Source of the DNA: Polynucleobacter sp. 31A-FELB | Lineage (GTDB): Bacteria; Pseudomonadota; Gammaproteobacteria; Burkholderiales; Burkholderiaceae | Direction: 5' to 3' | DNA length: 54,459 nt | Assembly: GCF_018882405.1 (NCBI RefSeq) | Contig: NZ_JACVOO010000014.1 | Location: forward strand, 1-54,459 | Part shown: positions 7,504 to 16,834 of the stretch, piece after piece | How positions within the stretch are numbered: the first letter of the stretch is position 1 | How the letters are laid out: the number at the start of each line of letters is the position of its first letter | Program-made: the position numbers and the translations under genes | Notes under the pieces: generated by a model | Told to the model about the DNA's origin: nothing | The model's input: the letters and a program-made list of their open reading frames with translations, nothing else | Database searches by the model: none

Positions 7504-7526
7504 TAATATATTTAGAGAATATATTA
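7504..7526. promoter_or_regulatory. 23-bp palindrome upstream of hsdM, likely operator
   Basis: TAATATATT and AATATATTA are perfect inverted 9-mers around TAGAG, 52 bases before the hsdM start codon and inside an A+T-rich promoter region. No control (C) protein gene is next to the operon. The site may bind a regulator from elsewhere, or the HTH protein of the element. Confidence 0.55.
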
Positions 7527-7577
7527 ATAATCATAGAAACCCTGCCAGCATGGGTTAAAAAATAAAAATTAGGAAAT

Positions 7578-9311
7578 ATGAGCGAACAAAATTTATCAAG
7601 CTTAATTTGGTCTGTAGCAGACCTTTTGAGGGGTGATTACAAGCAGTCCGACTACGGCAAGGTAATCATGCCGTTTACTGTCCTGCGTCGCTTGGATTGC
7701 ATCCTAGAGCCAACTAAGATTCAGGTGATTGCAGAGTACGAAAAACGCACAAAAGAGGGTGTAGACCCAACCCCTTTCCTAAATAGGATTTCAAAGCAAT
7801 CCTTTTATAACAGCTCACCCTTAGATATGAACAAGGTATTGGCTGATCCAGCCCATATCAAGTCAAACCTACTCAACTACATAAATGGCTTCTCAAGTAA
7901 CGTCAATGACATTTTTGAGCGCTATGAGTTCGACAAGCAAATTGAAAAGCTCGATGAGGCCGGTTTGTTGTTTATGGTTACTAAGAAGTTCGCCGAAGTT
8001 GACCTGCATCCTAATGCGGTCAGCAATGCGGGCATGGGAACCTTATTCGAAGAACTAATCCGCAAATTTGCTGAACTTTCTAATGAGACAGCGGGGGAAC
8101 ACTTCACGCCACGCGAAGTTATTCGTCTCATGGTTGATCTATTGCTTCATGCTGATAGCGAAGCCTTATCAAAACCTGGCGTCATTAGAACCATCTATGA
8201 CCCGACGGCAGGAACCGGCGGCATGTTATCTATTGCCGAGGAATATCTAACTGGCCCTAATGGCTTAAACCCAGATGCAACCTTAATCGTTCATGGTCAA
8301 GAGCTAAATCCAGAATCGTTCGCCATCTGTAAAGGTGACATGTTGATTAAAGGTCAGGACATTTCGAATATTAAGTTTGGAAATACACTATCAAATGATG
8401 GTCATGCTGACGCTAAGTTTGACTATGGAATTTCCAACCCGCCATTTGGAGTTGAATGGAAAAAATCTGAAAAGGAAGTGAAGTACGAGCACGATCGCTT
8501 GGGTTTTGCGGGACGTTTTGGCCCGGGGTTGCCTCGGATATCAGACGGAAGTCTTTTATTTCTTTTGCATCTAGTTTCAAAAATGCGCGAACCAGAAAAG
8601 GGTGGCGGAAGGGTTGCAATCGTACTTAATGGTTCACCTTTATTTAGTGGTGGAGCGGGTTCAGGCGAATCTGAAATTAGGAAATGGGTCATTGAGCAAG
8701 ACCTACTTGAGGCAATTATTGCCCTGCCAACAGATATGTTCTACAACACGGGGATTTCAACTTATATTTGGATACTTTCAAATCATAAATCTAAAGAACG
8801 GAACGGAAAAATCCAGTTAATTAATGGGATTGATTTCTATCAGAAAATGCGCAAGAACCTTGGATCAAAGCGTAAAGAATTATCTGATTCGGATATCAAA
8901 ACTATTGGTAACCTTTATTTCAATTTTAAGGAAACAAAGGAATCAAAAATTTTTGAGGGTAATGATTTTGGATATACATCCATTACTGTGGAGAGACCAC
9001 TAAGAGATGCTTCAGGAATGGTGGTTTTGTCAAGCAAAGGTAAAACAAAAGGAAAACCTCAATCTGACGCTGATTTGCGTGACACTGAAAATGTGCCCCT
9101 CAAAGAAAATATACAAGAGTATTTCAAACGCGAAGTTTTGCCGCATGCACCAGATGCATGGATTGATGAATCTAAATCAAAAGTTGGCTACGAAATTCCA
9201 TTTACACGCCATTTTTATGAATACAAACCACCTCGTGAGCTTAATGAAATCGATGCCGAGCTCAAACTAGTTATTTCGGAAATACAATTTTTGTTGTCAG
9301 AGGTATCGTAG
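7578..9311 (+). CDS. hsdM: Type I restriction-modification system, methyltransferase subunit
   Basis: A 577-residue N6-adenine methyltransferase. It has the N-terminal helical HsdM domain (LIWSVADLLRGDYKQSDYGK), the AdoMet-binding motif I DPTAGTGG near residue 208, and catalytic motif IV NPPF near 287. With HsdS it forms the modification enzyme; with HsdR it forms the restriction complex. SD AGGAAAT lies directly before the ATG. The stop codon overlaps the GTG start of hsdS, so the two are translationally coupled. The length is normal for this branch of HsdM. The operon lies inside the dusA-associated element, as is common for type I systems in genomic islands. Confidence 0.95.
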   Translation: MSEQNLSSLIWSVADLLRGDYKQSDYGKVIMPFTVLRRLDCILEPTKIQVIAEYEKRTKEGVDPTPFLNRISKQSFYNSSPLDMNKVLADPAHIKSNLLNYINGFSSNVNDIFERYEFDKQIEKLDEAGLLFMVTKKFAEVDLHPNAVSNAGMGTLFEELIRKFAELSNETAGEHFTPREVIRLMVDLLLHADSEALSKPGVIRTIYDPTAGTGGMLSIAEEYLTGPNGLNPDATLIVHGQELNPESFAICKGDMLIKGQDISNIKFGNTLSNDGHADAKFDYGISNPPFGVEWKKSEKEVKYEHDRLGFAGRFGPGLPRISDGSLLFLLHLVSKMREPEKGGGRVAIVLNGSPLFSGGAGSGESEIRKWVIEQDLLEAIIALPTDMFYNTGISTYIWILSNHKSKERNGKIQLINGIDFYQKMRKNLGSKRKELSDSDIKTIGNLYFNFKETKESKIFEGNDFGYTSITVERPLRDASGMVVLSSKGKTKGKPQSDADLRDTENVPLKENIQEYFKREVLPHAPDAWIDESKSKVGYEIPFTRHFYEYKPPRELNEIDAELKLVISEIQFLLSEVS

Positions 9312-10657
9312 TGACTTTTGCCCGATATAGTAAATACAAGGCTGTTGATGTTCCCTGGATTCAGGAGATACCTTCGCATTGGGGATTTCAATCAATTAAG
9401 TCAATCCTTGTTGAAAGGATTGAGAAGAATAGTCCGATAAAAACGAAAGATATACTCTCGCTAACCATGGATAGAGGGGTTATTCCTTACGCTGAACGCG
9501 GTGGTGGTGGTAATAAAGCGAAAGAGGACATTAGCTCGTACAAGTTGGCTTATCCAGGCGATATTGTTTTAAACAGCATGAACGTTGTAGCTGGTTCAGT
9601 GGGACTATCGAAGTACTTTGGAGCAGTTAGCCCCGTCTATTACATGTTGTATGCGAGAAATGCCGATGTAAATATTGGTTACTACGACAAAATATTTTCA
9701 TCAACGGTATTCCAAAGAAGTCTTTTGGGGCTCGGCAATGGAATTCTCATGAAGGAAACTGAGCTATCTGGGAAATTAAATACCATTCGACTGAAGATTC
9801 CCATTGATAAGTTAAACATTCAATATCTACCGCTCCCCCCAGTTGACGAGCAAATGAAAATATCTGGGTTTCTTGAAGAAATCAATTTTAAGGTCAACAA
9901 ATTGATTCAGAAGCAAGAAAAATTAATTTCGCTATTAATGGAAAAGCGGCAAGCATTAATTAGTAACTATATTACTAGGGGTATTTATAAAAACACCCCC
10001 CTTAAGGAATCCAATGTCGAATGGTATGGGGAAATACCTGCTCATTGGGAGGTTACTAAATTTAAATTCTTACTAAACGAATCTCTTCAATACGGAGCCA
10101 ATGAATCTGGAGATGCTGGGCAAGAGGGTTGGCCAAGATACATCAGGATTACTGATATTGATTCCGATGGAAACCTTAAAAATGAATCTATAAAAACATT
10201 GAACCCAGAATTAGCTGCTCCATACATACTTAAGCATGGAGATATTTTATTTGCAAGAAGTGGCGGCACGGTAGGGAAGAGTTTTATTTTTGATGGTGCT
10301 TATGGGGAATCCTGCTTTGCTGGATACCTAATTAAAGCTTCTGTTGATTCAACAAGAATTCTTCCGGAGTATTTAAAATATATAACCGAATCTCATATGT
10401 ACTGGGAGTACATTTTAGGAACTCAATCTCAGTCGACAATTCAGAATGTTAGTGCAGAAAAGTATGCAAGATTGCCTATTCCACTCCCGACAATCGATGA
10501 GCAGCATGTAATTTGTAAAAAGCTTGATGCTGTTTGCAACAAAATGAACGAATTGGTGAGCAAGTCGAAAGAATCTGTATCGCTGCTGCAAGAGCATCGC
10601 GCAAGCCTCATATCTGCAGCGGTAACTGGAAAAATTGACGTAAGAGAGCTAGCTTAA
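9311..10657 (+). CDS. hsdS: Type I restriction-modification system, specificity subunit
   Basis: A 448-residue protein with the two-fold design of HsdS: two target-recognition domains, each opening with a W-I/Y-G/Q-E-IP-x-HW motif (VPWIQEIPSHWGF near residue 14 and VEWYGEIPAHWEV near 236), separated by conserved coiled-coil spacers ending in LLMEKRQALISNYITRG and LLQEHRASLISAAVTGKI. The two domains recognise the two halves of a bipartite target that cannot be predicted from the sequence. It starts with GTG inside the hsdM stop. No invertible or silent hsdS copies are seen. Confidence 0.93.
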   Translation: MTFARYSKYKAVDVPWIQEIPSHWGFQSIKSILVERIEKNSPIKTKDILSLTMDRGVIPYAERGGGGNKAKEDISSYKLAYPGDIVLNSMNVVAGSVGLSKYFGAVSPVYYMLYARNADVNIGYYDKIFSSTVFQRSLLGLGNGILMKETELSGKLNTIRLKIPIDKLNIQYLPLPPVDEQMKISGFLEEINFKVNKLIQKQEKLISLLMEKRQALISNYITRGIYKNTPLKESNVEWYGEIPAHWEVTKFKFLLNESLQYGANESGDAGQEGWPRYIRITDIDSDGNLKNESIKTLNPELAAPYILKHGDILFARSGGTVGKSFIFDGAYGESCFAGYLIKASVDSTRILPEYLKYITESHMYWEYILGTQSQSTIQNVSAEKYARLPIPLPTIDEQHVICKKLDAVCNKMNELVSKSKESVSLLQEHRASLISAAVTGKIDVRELA

Positions 10658-10672
10658 TAAGAAAGAAAATAA

Positions 10673-13600
10673 ATGGCTATACACAATGAAATTGAATTTG
10701 AGAATGACCTTTGTGACTATCTAAAGTCACATGGTTGGTTGTATTCCAAGGACGACACCGGATACGACGTAGAGCGCGCAATCTTCCCTGAAGATTTGCT
10801 TGGCTGGATACAAGACACCCAGCCTGAAGCTTGGGCTCGCTTAAAGAGCTTTCATAACGGTAAAAGCGAGAGTGTGGCTCTTGACCGCTTAGTAAAGGTA
10901 ATGGAGACCGAAAGCTCTTTACATGCGCTACGCAAGGGTTTTAAAGCTACTGGAGCGGGATCAGGCGGCTTTGAATTGATTCAATTTGCGCCAGCCCATA
11001 GCTTTAACCCAGAAACAAAGGCGAAATACGACAAGATTCGTCTGCGAGTCATGCGACAGGTTCATTACTCTGCTCATAACCGCAATTCAATTGATTTGAT
11101 TCTCTTTGTAAATGGTATTCCAGTTGCAACCTTGGAGTTAAAGACCGATTTCACGCAGGGCATTGATGATGCGAAGAATCAATATCGCACCGACAGAAAT
11201 CCTAAGGATCCACAAACTAAGCAGATTGAGCCGCTCTTGCAGTTCAAGCGTGGCGCATTAGTTCACTTTGCGGTATCTACATCTGAAGTGTGGATGACAA
11301 CAAAGCTTGCTGGAATGGATACTTTCTTCCTGCCATTTAATAAAGGCTTTAATGGTGGAAAAGGTAACCCTCCGAATAAGGATGGTTACCAAACGGCATA
11401 CCTATGGGAGCAAATTCTCCAAAAGGACCAATTCTTAAAGATTCTTGAAAGCTTTATTCAATTAGAGCGCAAAGAAGTAATCGAAAAGAATGGTGAGAAG
11501 AAGATCAAAGAAACGATGATCTTCCCAAGGTATCACCAGTTAGATGCGGTAACTAAATTGGTGGAAGCAGTAAGAGAAGAAGGCGCTGGGAAGAATTACT
11601 TATTTCAGCACTCAGCCGGTTCCGGTAAGTCCAATACGATTGGCTGGAGCGCTCATAAGTTGGCAACGATTCATGATGCGAAAGATCAAAAGATATTTGA
11701 TACCGTCATCGTGATAACTGACCGCACGATTCTTGACGAGCAGCTACAAGATACTATTAATCAATTCTCCCAAACACCAGGCTTGGTAGTTTCAATTGAT
11801 TCAGAGAATGGCTCTAAATCAGGACAACTCGTTGAAGCCTTGCGAAGTGGTGCGATGATAGTCGTGGTCACTTTGCAGACCTTCCCGTTCATTTTGAAAG
11901 AGATTCGAGAGACGGCAGACCTATCCAAGAGAAACTTTGCAGTAATTGCCGATGAGGCGCACTCTTCACAGACAGGTGCATCGGCTGGAAAGCTGCGCAA
12001 AGCATTAAGTTCTGAACAAGTAGAGGCTGAGGATGATGAATCCTATGAGGACTACCTAGGGCGAGAAACGCAAAGCCGTGCGCTACCGCCAAATGTGAGC
12101 TTCTTGGCGTTTACTGCCACTCCAAAAGCTAAGACATTGGAGTTATTTGGTAGAAAAGACGCCAACGGAATGCCAAGGCCGTTTCACCAGTACACCATGA
12201 AGCAAGCCATTGAAGAAGGCTTCATTCTTGACGTATTGCAGAATTACACACCATATAAAGTTGCCTACAAACTTGCTCATAATGGCAAGGATTGGGACGA
12301 CAAAGAGGTCGATAAGTCTGATGCGGCAAAAACAATTGCTCGTTGGGTAAGACTGCATCCACACAATATCTCCCAAAAGGTAGCCATCATTGTTGAGCAC
12401 TTTAGAGCTAATGTAGCTTGGCGCTTAAATGGGGAGGCTAAAGCGATGGTGGTGACGGATTCCAGGCAAGCCGCGGTTCGCTACAAGATTGAAATGGACA
12501 AGTACATTGCATCTCAAGGCTACTCAAAAGAGCTTGCTACCTTAGTGGCGTTCTCTGGCGATGTAGAGGACCCTGAGTATGGTGGTGAGAAGTTCACCGA
12601 AGGCAATATGAATAAACAACAAAAAGGTATGGGAATTCGTGAGGCTTTTGCCACGGACGAGTTCAAGGTTCTTATTGTTGCCAACAAGTTTCAAACTGGC
12701 TTTGACCAACCATTGCTGATGGCAATGTATGTGGATAAGCGTATTGATGGCATTACAGCCGTTCAGACCTTATCAAGACTCAATAGAACGACATTTGGCA
12801 AAGACATTACCTATGTGCTTGATTTTGTAAACGATACAGAAACCATTCGATTGGCGTTTGAGCCGTACTACGAGACAACTGAGTTACTCGCGACAACGGA
12901 TCCCAATAAGGTTTATGACTTGGAAACCAAGCTAGGAAAACAGGGTATATATTCAGAGCAAGATGTGAAGAACTTTGTTGAAGCTTATCGCAAGCCAAAG
13001 GCAAAGCAGCAAGATATTCAAGCCGCTCTATCAGTGCCGGTCTCACGCTTTAATGGTCTCTTTAATGCAGCAGAAAACAAGGACGATAAAGAAGAGCTAG
13101 ATAGATTGGCGCTTTTTGAAAAAGACTTAGGAACATTTTGTCGTTTCTATGATTTTCTGTCTCAAATCGTCAATTACGCAGATACCGACCTAGAAGCTAA
13201 GTACCTATTCTTTAGGCATTTAGCTCCGCTAATTAAGCCAGAGAATCGTCGTCTACCAATCGACCTTGCTGGCCTTGAGATGACCCATTACAAGTTAGAG
13301 GCTGGTAAGGCCCAATCAATTAAATTAAGCGGCGGAGAACAGCTTAAGGGCGGCGGTGACGCTGGTAGCGGTGTCTATAGAGACCCCGAAGTAGTCAAGC
13401 TAGAGGAATTGCTTGGAAAGCTCAATGATTTATTCCCAGAAATTACTGACACTGATAGGATTAATCTATTTAATAATGCAAAGAGCAAGATGCTTGATAA
13501 CGAAGAGCTTCGCAAGCAAGCAATGGCTAATAGCGAAGACCAATTTAGTCAATCTCCTAAGTTTGAGGAGGAAATGCTTGATAACTTAATTTCAAGTATG

Positions 13601-13714
13601 GATAGCCATAGAGCGATGACGACAAAATTGTTAAACGATGACAGGCTAAGAGCAAGGTTCAAAGACTTGCTTGCTAAGAGTGTTTTTAATGAAATTAATG
13701 GATCAAGAATATAG
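10673..13714 (+). CDS. hsdR: Type I restriction enzyme, motor and nuclease subunit
   Basis: A 1013-residue protein. The N-terminal PD-(D/E)xK nuclease shows Asp in SIDLILF (about 141) and ELK in TLELKTDF (155-157). The SF2 translocase follows with Walker A HSAGSGKS (near 314), the DEAH box VIADEAH (near 425), motif III FTATP (near 481), and motif VI QTLSRLNRT in the second RecA domain. It cuts unmodified DNA after ATP-driven translocation, in complex with HsdM and HsdS. It begins 15 bases after hsdS and all signature residues are intact, so the system looks functional. Confidence 0.95.
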   Translation: MAIHNEIEFENDLCDYLKSHGWLYSKDDTGYDVERAIFPEDLLGWIQDTQPEAWARLKSFHNGKSESVALDRLVKVMETESSLHALRKGFKATGAGSGGFELIQFAPAHSFNPETKAKYDKIRLRVMRQVHYSAHNRNSIDLILFVNGIPVATLELKTDFTQGIDDAKNQYRTDRNPKDPQTKQIEPLLQFKRGALVHFAVSTSEVWMTTKLAGMDTFFLPFNKGFNGGKGNPPNKDGYQTAYLWEQILQKDQFLKILESFIQLERKEVIEKNGEKKIKETMIFPRYHQLDAVTKLVEAVREEGAGKNYLFQHSAGSGKSNTIGWSAHKLATIHDAKDQKIFDTVIVITDRTILDEQLQDTINQFSQTPGLVVSIDSENGSKSGQLVEALRSGAMIVVVTLQTFPFILKEIRETADLSKRNFAVIADEAHSSQTGASAGKLRKALSSEQVEAEDDESYEDYLGRETQSRALPPNVSFLAFTATPKAKTLELFGRKDANGMPRPFHQYTMKQAIEEGFILDVLQNYTPYKVAYKLAHNGKDWDDKEVDKSDAAKTIARWVRLHPHNISQKVAIIVEHFRANVAWRLNGEAKAMVVTDSRQAAVRYKIEMDKYIASQGYSKELATLVAFSGDVEDPEYGGEKFTEGNMNKQQKGMGIREAFATDEFKVLIVANKFQTGFDQPLLMAMYVDKRIDGITAVQTLSRLNRTTFGKDITYVLDFVNDTETIRLAFEPYYETTELLATTDPNKVYDLETKLGKQGIYSEQDVKNFVEAYRKPKAKQQDIQAALSVPVSRFNGLFNAAENKDDKEELDRLALFEKDLGTFCRFYDFLSQIVNYADTDLEAKYLFFRHLAPLIKPENRRLPIDLAGLEMTHYKLEAGKAQSIKLSGGEQLKGGGDAGSGVYRDPEVVKLEELLGKLNDLFPEITDTDRINLFNNAKSKMLDNEELRKQAMANSEDQFSQSPKFEEEMLDNLISSMDSHRAMTTKLLNDDRLRARFKDLLAKSVFNEINGSRI

Positions 13715-13716
13715 CT

Positions 13717-15516
13717 ATGTACTTTAAAAAGCTGACAATCAAAAATTTTGGGCCAATAAAATCATTTGATTTTAATTTTTCTTTTCTTGGTAATGGAAAT
13801 CCTAAGCCCCTCGTGTTAGTCGGCTTAAATGGCTCCGGCAAATCAATAGTCCTTGCCCATCTAATAAACGCGCTAATAACTATTAAGCAGCAATCGTTTG
13901 AAGATGTCGAAATTAACAATGGCAAAGTCTATAAATACAGAAGTCCGCTATATATATCAATAGGAGAAGCTTTTTCTTTTTCAAAAGTTGAATTTCAAAA
14001 CGATTTATATGTATCTGACTGGACATTGAATTGCAAAAAGAAGGATTTTGTATCAAACGCAGGAATTGTGCCTAATTTAGATTTTTGGGGAGATATTCCA
14101 GAACACGAAAATTCTTACTTTTCAACAAATGCAAGTCAAAAATCAGATAAGGTAAATGAAATATTCTCTGATTCTGTTGCGATTTATTTTCCAGTGAATA
14201 GGTATGAAGAGCCTGCTTGGTTAAATCAGGATGACTTAAAAATTCAAGCACATTTTTCTGAGCTAAGAAGAGTAAGCGGAATATCAAATCGTGAAATTAT
14301 TCAAACTAATCCACTTAAAAAAAATCAGGATTGGGTTTTGGATGTGGTGCTAGATAAGTATGTAAATGAAGCAAAGTTTATGGATATGCCATTGCCGCAA
14401 GGGGTAAGCGGTCCAACGCCAACAGTGCAACTTACACACTACGTCGGGCAGAATACTTTGATGCTTGAAGGCATCAATGAGATTCTTGGAAAAATCCTTA
14501 TGGAGAGCGGTGCGCACCTGAGAATTGGTGTGGCAAACAGAAAAAATCGACAAATATCTGTAATGGCTGGCAACGAAGTTTTGGTTCAGAATATTTTTCA
14601 ACTTTCAACCGGCGAATCAATTTTATTAAATCTGTTTTTATCAATACTTCGAGATTTTGATTTGTCAACGCAGCAAGATACGCCGCTAGCTGAAATTTGC
14701 GGAATAGTCATTATTGATGAAGTTGATGCACATCTTCATATTGTTCAGCAAACTCAATTTTTGCCAAAATTAATTAAGCTTTTCCCAAAAATACAATTTA
14801 TTCTTACAACGCATTCGCCGTTTTTCATACTCGGCTTGAATAAGCAGCTTGGCTTGGAGGGATTCGATATTATTGAATTGCCTGATGCAAGATTAATTAA
14901 ACCTTCTGAGTTTTCTGAGTTTGAATCACTGTTTGATAGCGTTGAAGACGCTCAGAACTTGCAGCTCATAGTAAATAAGAGCACAAAGCCAATAGTATTT
15001 GTGGAGGGAACTATTGATATAGATTACATCAATAAAGCAGCAGCCCTTCTTGGAAAGCAAAACATTTTAGATGCTATTGAATTAAGAGACGCCGGAGGAT
15101 TTGGTGGGCTGAATAAAATTCATGGTGTTGCAAAAACACCGATTGTTCATGCTTTTGCAGTTAGATTTATGCTTCTCTATGATTGCGATGTTTCAAAAAA
15201 TGATCAAACACAAGATGGGTATTATTTGAAGGTAATTCCGCAATATGCAAACCCTATTGAGAAGGGCATCGAGAATTTATTCTCGAAAGATGTCATTGAG
15301 TTATTGAGGCAAGAAAATCCAAGATTTATAGATATAACCCCGGCACATAATAAAGTTATCAGAGGGGTGAACTCTGTCATACCTGAAAAATTGGAAATTA
15401 ATTCCGATGAAAAACGTAACATTTGTAACTGGCTAGTATCAAAAGCTAATAAATCGCATTTTGAGGGGTTTTCTATTATTTTCGATTTTATTGAATCGTT
15501 TATAAACGGAAAATAA
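13717..15516 (+). CDS. AAA ATPase with TOPRIM-like C-terminus (OLD-family-like), hsd-linked
   Basis: A 599-residue protein. The N-terminal ABC/SMC-like ATPase has Walker A GLNGSGKS (36-43), signature-like LSTGESILLNLFL, Walker B IVIIDEVDAH (near 329) and the H-switch TTHSPFF. The C-terminal part begins IVFVEGTIDIDYI (near 428) and continues with LLYDCDVS (near 487), the Glu and Asp-x-Asp pattern of a TOPRIM or DUF4435-type nuclease. This is the architecture of OLD-like nucleases, many of which are antiphage. It begins 2 bases after the hsdR stop, so it is part of the operon, similar in idea to the restriction-linked rlo genes. It is richer in A+T than hsdR. No gajB-type helicase partner follows. 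Confidence 0.75.
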   Translation: MYFKKLTIKNFGPIKSFDFNFSFLGNGNPKPLVLVGLNGSGKSIVLAHLINALITIKQQSFEDVEINNGKVYKYRSPLYISIGEAFSFSKVEFQNDLYVSDWTLNCKKKDFVSNAGIVPNLDFWGDIPEHENSYFSTNASQKSDKVNEIFSDSVAIYFPVNRYEEPAWLNQDDLKIQAHFSELRRVSGISNREIIQTNPLKKNQDWVLDVVLDKYVNEAKFMDMPLPQGVSGPTPTVQLTHYVGQNTLMLEGINEILGKILMESGAHLRIGVANRKNRQISVMAGNEVLVQNIFQLSTGESILLNLFLSILRDFDLSTQQDTPLAEICGIVIIDEVDAHLHIVQQTQFLPKLIKLFPKIQFILTTHSPFFILGLNKQLGLEGFDIIELPDARLIKPSEFSEFESLFDSVEDAQNLQLIVNKSTKPIVFVEGTIDIDYINKAAALLGKQNILDAIELRDAGGFGGLNKIHGVAKTPIVHAFAVRFMLLYDCDVSKNDQTQDGYYLKVIPQYANPIEKGIENLFSKDVIELLRQENPRFIDITPAHNKVIRGVNSVIPEKLEINSDEKRNICNWLVSKANKSHFEGFSIIFDFIESFINGK

Positions 15517-15626
15517 ACTCCCTCCATCATGAGGCTTGCTAATTTTTATGGCTACCTCTTATTTGCCCCGCCATCGCCATTCCTTTAGTGGTTGCATTTT
15601 AGAGCGATAAGGGCTACAAAAATTAC

Positions 15627-16757
15627 TTAACCAAGGGAAATCCAGTTCTTTGGTTTCTCCTCATGCAGATTTTTTGAAACCATATTCATATATCGCTGCA
15701 TAGAGCGCAGATCTTTGTGACCGCTATTTACTTGAATCTTAGGTATGGTCCATCCATATTCAACCATGCGGGAACAAAACTCATGACGCAGATCGTGAAA
15801 ATGCAAGTCTTCAATTCCAAGCCTGCGAACCGCCCTTGGGAAGACGCTAGAGACAGTATCTCCAGAGTAAGGGAAGACTAGCTCGGGATGCTTTCCTTTT
15901 TGCGCCATCAAAATTTCGAAAGTGTCATATCCGGTTTGCCAGATCAGGGCAATTTCATTATCTTTCCCCACTTTTTGTCTGGGATCTTTTCGATCTCTAA
16001 TCCAAATAGTTTTATTGGCTTCATTGAGCTCTTTCCACTCGAGCCTCAGAATCTCGCCTAGGCGAAGCCCAGTTCCTACGGCAAAACGAATCAATATACC
16101 AAGAGGAATATTTCGCTCGGGTCTGATAACTTCAAAATAATTAATCAAGCGATCAAGCTCATCTTGGGATGGCCTTCTGGATCGCTCAACTCCATCATGA
16201 ATCAAATAATTCATCTCAAGCGCTCTTCGAGATTCGGTGATAAGGGTTTCGTTAACGGCGTATTGCTCTGCCTTTGCCCATTTCAGAACGGTACCGATAT
16301 AACTAAATTCAGCATTCATCGTGCTGCCACCAGCTCCCGGCAGTTCTTTTACCGTCCCATTCTTTAGGGTTTTAAATTTTGGCAGCTGCCTTTCTTTTCC
16401 GTGACGAATGAGATCTTGGGTGCTCAGACTATCAATACGTTTTTTAGCTAACTTGGTATCTTTAATTAGCTTGTAGGCGCCAAGCTTTGAGCGTCTAAAG
16501 TTGTGCCCAAGTTCTTTGAGGTAAAGGTCAATCAGGTCGGCAAGGGTGAGCTCACCTTTTTTATTTTGATTGAAGGTTCCTTGTAAAATCTCCGCAAGCG
16601 TTATCTTCTTATAGGATTCTGCTTGCTTTCGTGTTTTGAAGGATTTGGAGATTTTGAAAGTCTCCCCTGTGAAGGGGCAACGTTGCCTAATCCGAACTTT
16701 AAAGGTCGATCCTTTGACGCCATTTAGCTCCGTAATAAAATCATTTTGCTTTTCCAT
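15627..16757 (-). CDS. int: Tyrosine recombinase (site-specific integrase)
   Basis: From the ATG at 16757 (GAGAG four bases before) the product has 376 residues. It has an AP2-like arm-binding N-terminus, a SAM-like core-binding domain and the catalytic domain with the first Arg in TGLRLGEIL, HDLRH, the GH of NSGHKDLRSM and the nucleophile Tyr in QRYMNMV, all intact. The frame is open to 16829, but no ribosome site supports the longer form. It lies 77 bp from dusA and reads away from it, the position expected of a dusA-targeting integrase. It probably inserted the whole restriction-bearing element. Confidence 0.9.
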   Translation of the reverse strand: MEKQNDFITELNGVKGSTFKVRIRQRCPFTGETFKISKSFKTRKQAESYKKITLAEILQGTFNQNKKGELTLADLIDLYLKELGHNFRRSKLGAYKLIKDTKLAKKRIDSLSTQDLIRHGKERQLPKFKTLKNGTVKELPGAGGSTMNAEFSYIGTVLKWAKAEQYAVNETLITESRRALEMNYLIHDGVERSRRPSQDELDRLINYFEVIRPERNIPLGILIRFAVGTGLRLGEILRLEWKELNEANKTIWIRDRKDPRQKVGKDNEIALIWQTGYDTFEILMAQKGKHPELVFPYSGDTVSSVFPRAVRRLGIEDLHFHDLRHEFCSRMVEYGWTIPKIQVNSGHKDLRSMQRYMNMVSKNLHEEKPKNWISLG

Positions 16758-16834
16758 GACTCTCATTTTAAATGGATTTGGGGCAAAAAAGGGAGCATGA
16801 GTTGGGGAATTAGGGCAATTTAAGACCAAAAACT

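Noticed and set aside
15518..15540. GAGGCTTGC and CATGATGGAG (other strand) near the integrase 3' end as a second dusA attachment site
   Set aside because: Words of 9-10 bases match dusA 16893-16920, but in mixed orientation and without longer identity; a true att copy should be a longer direct repeat.
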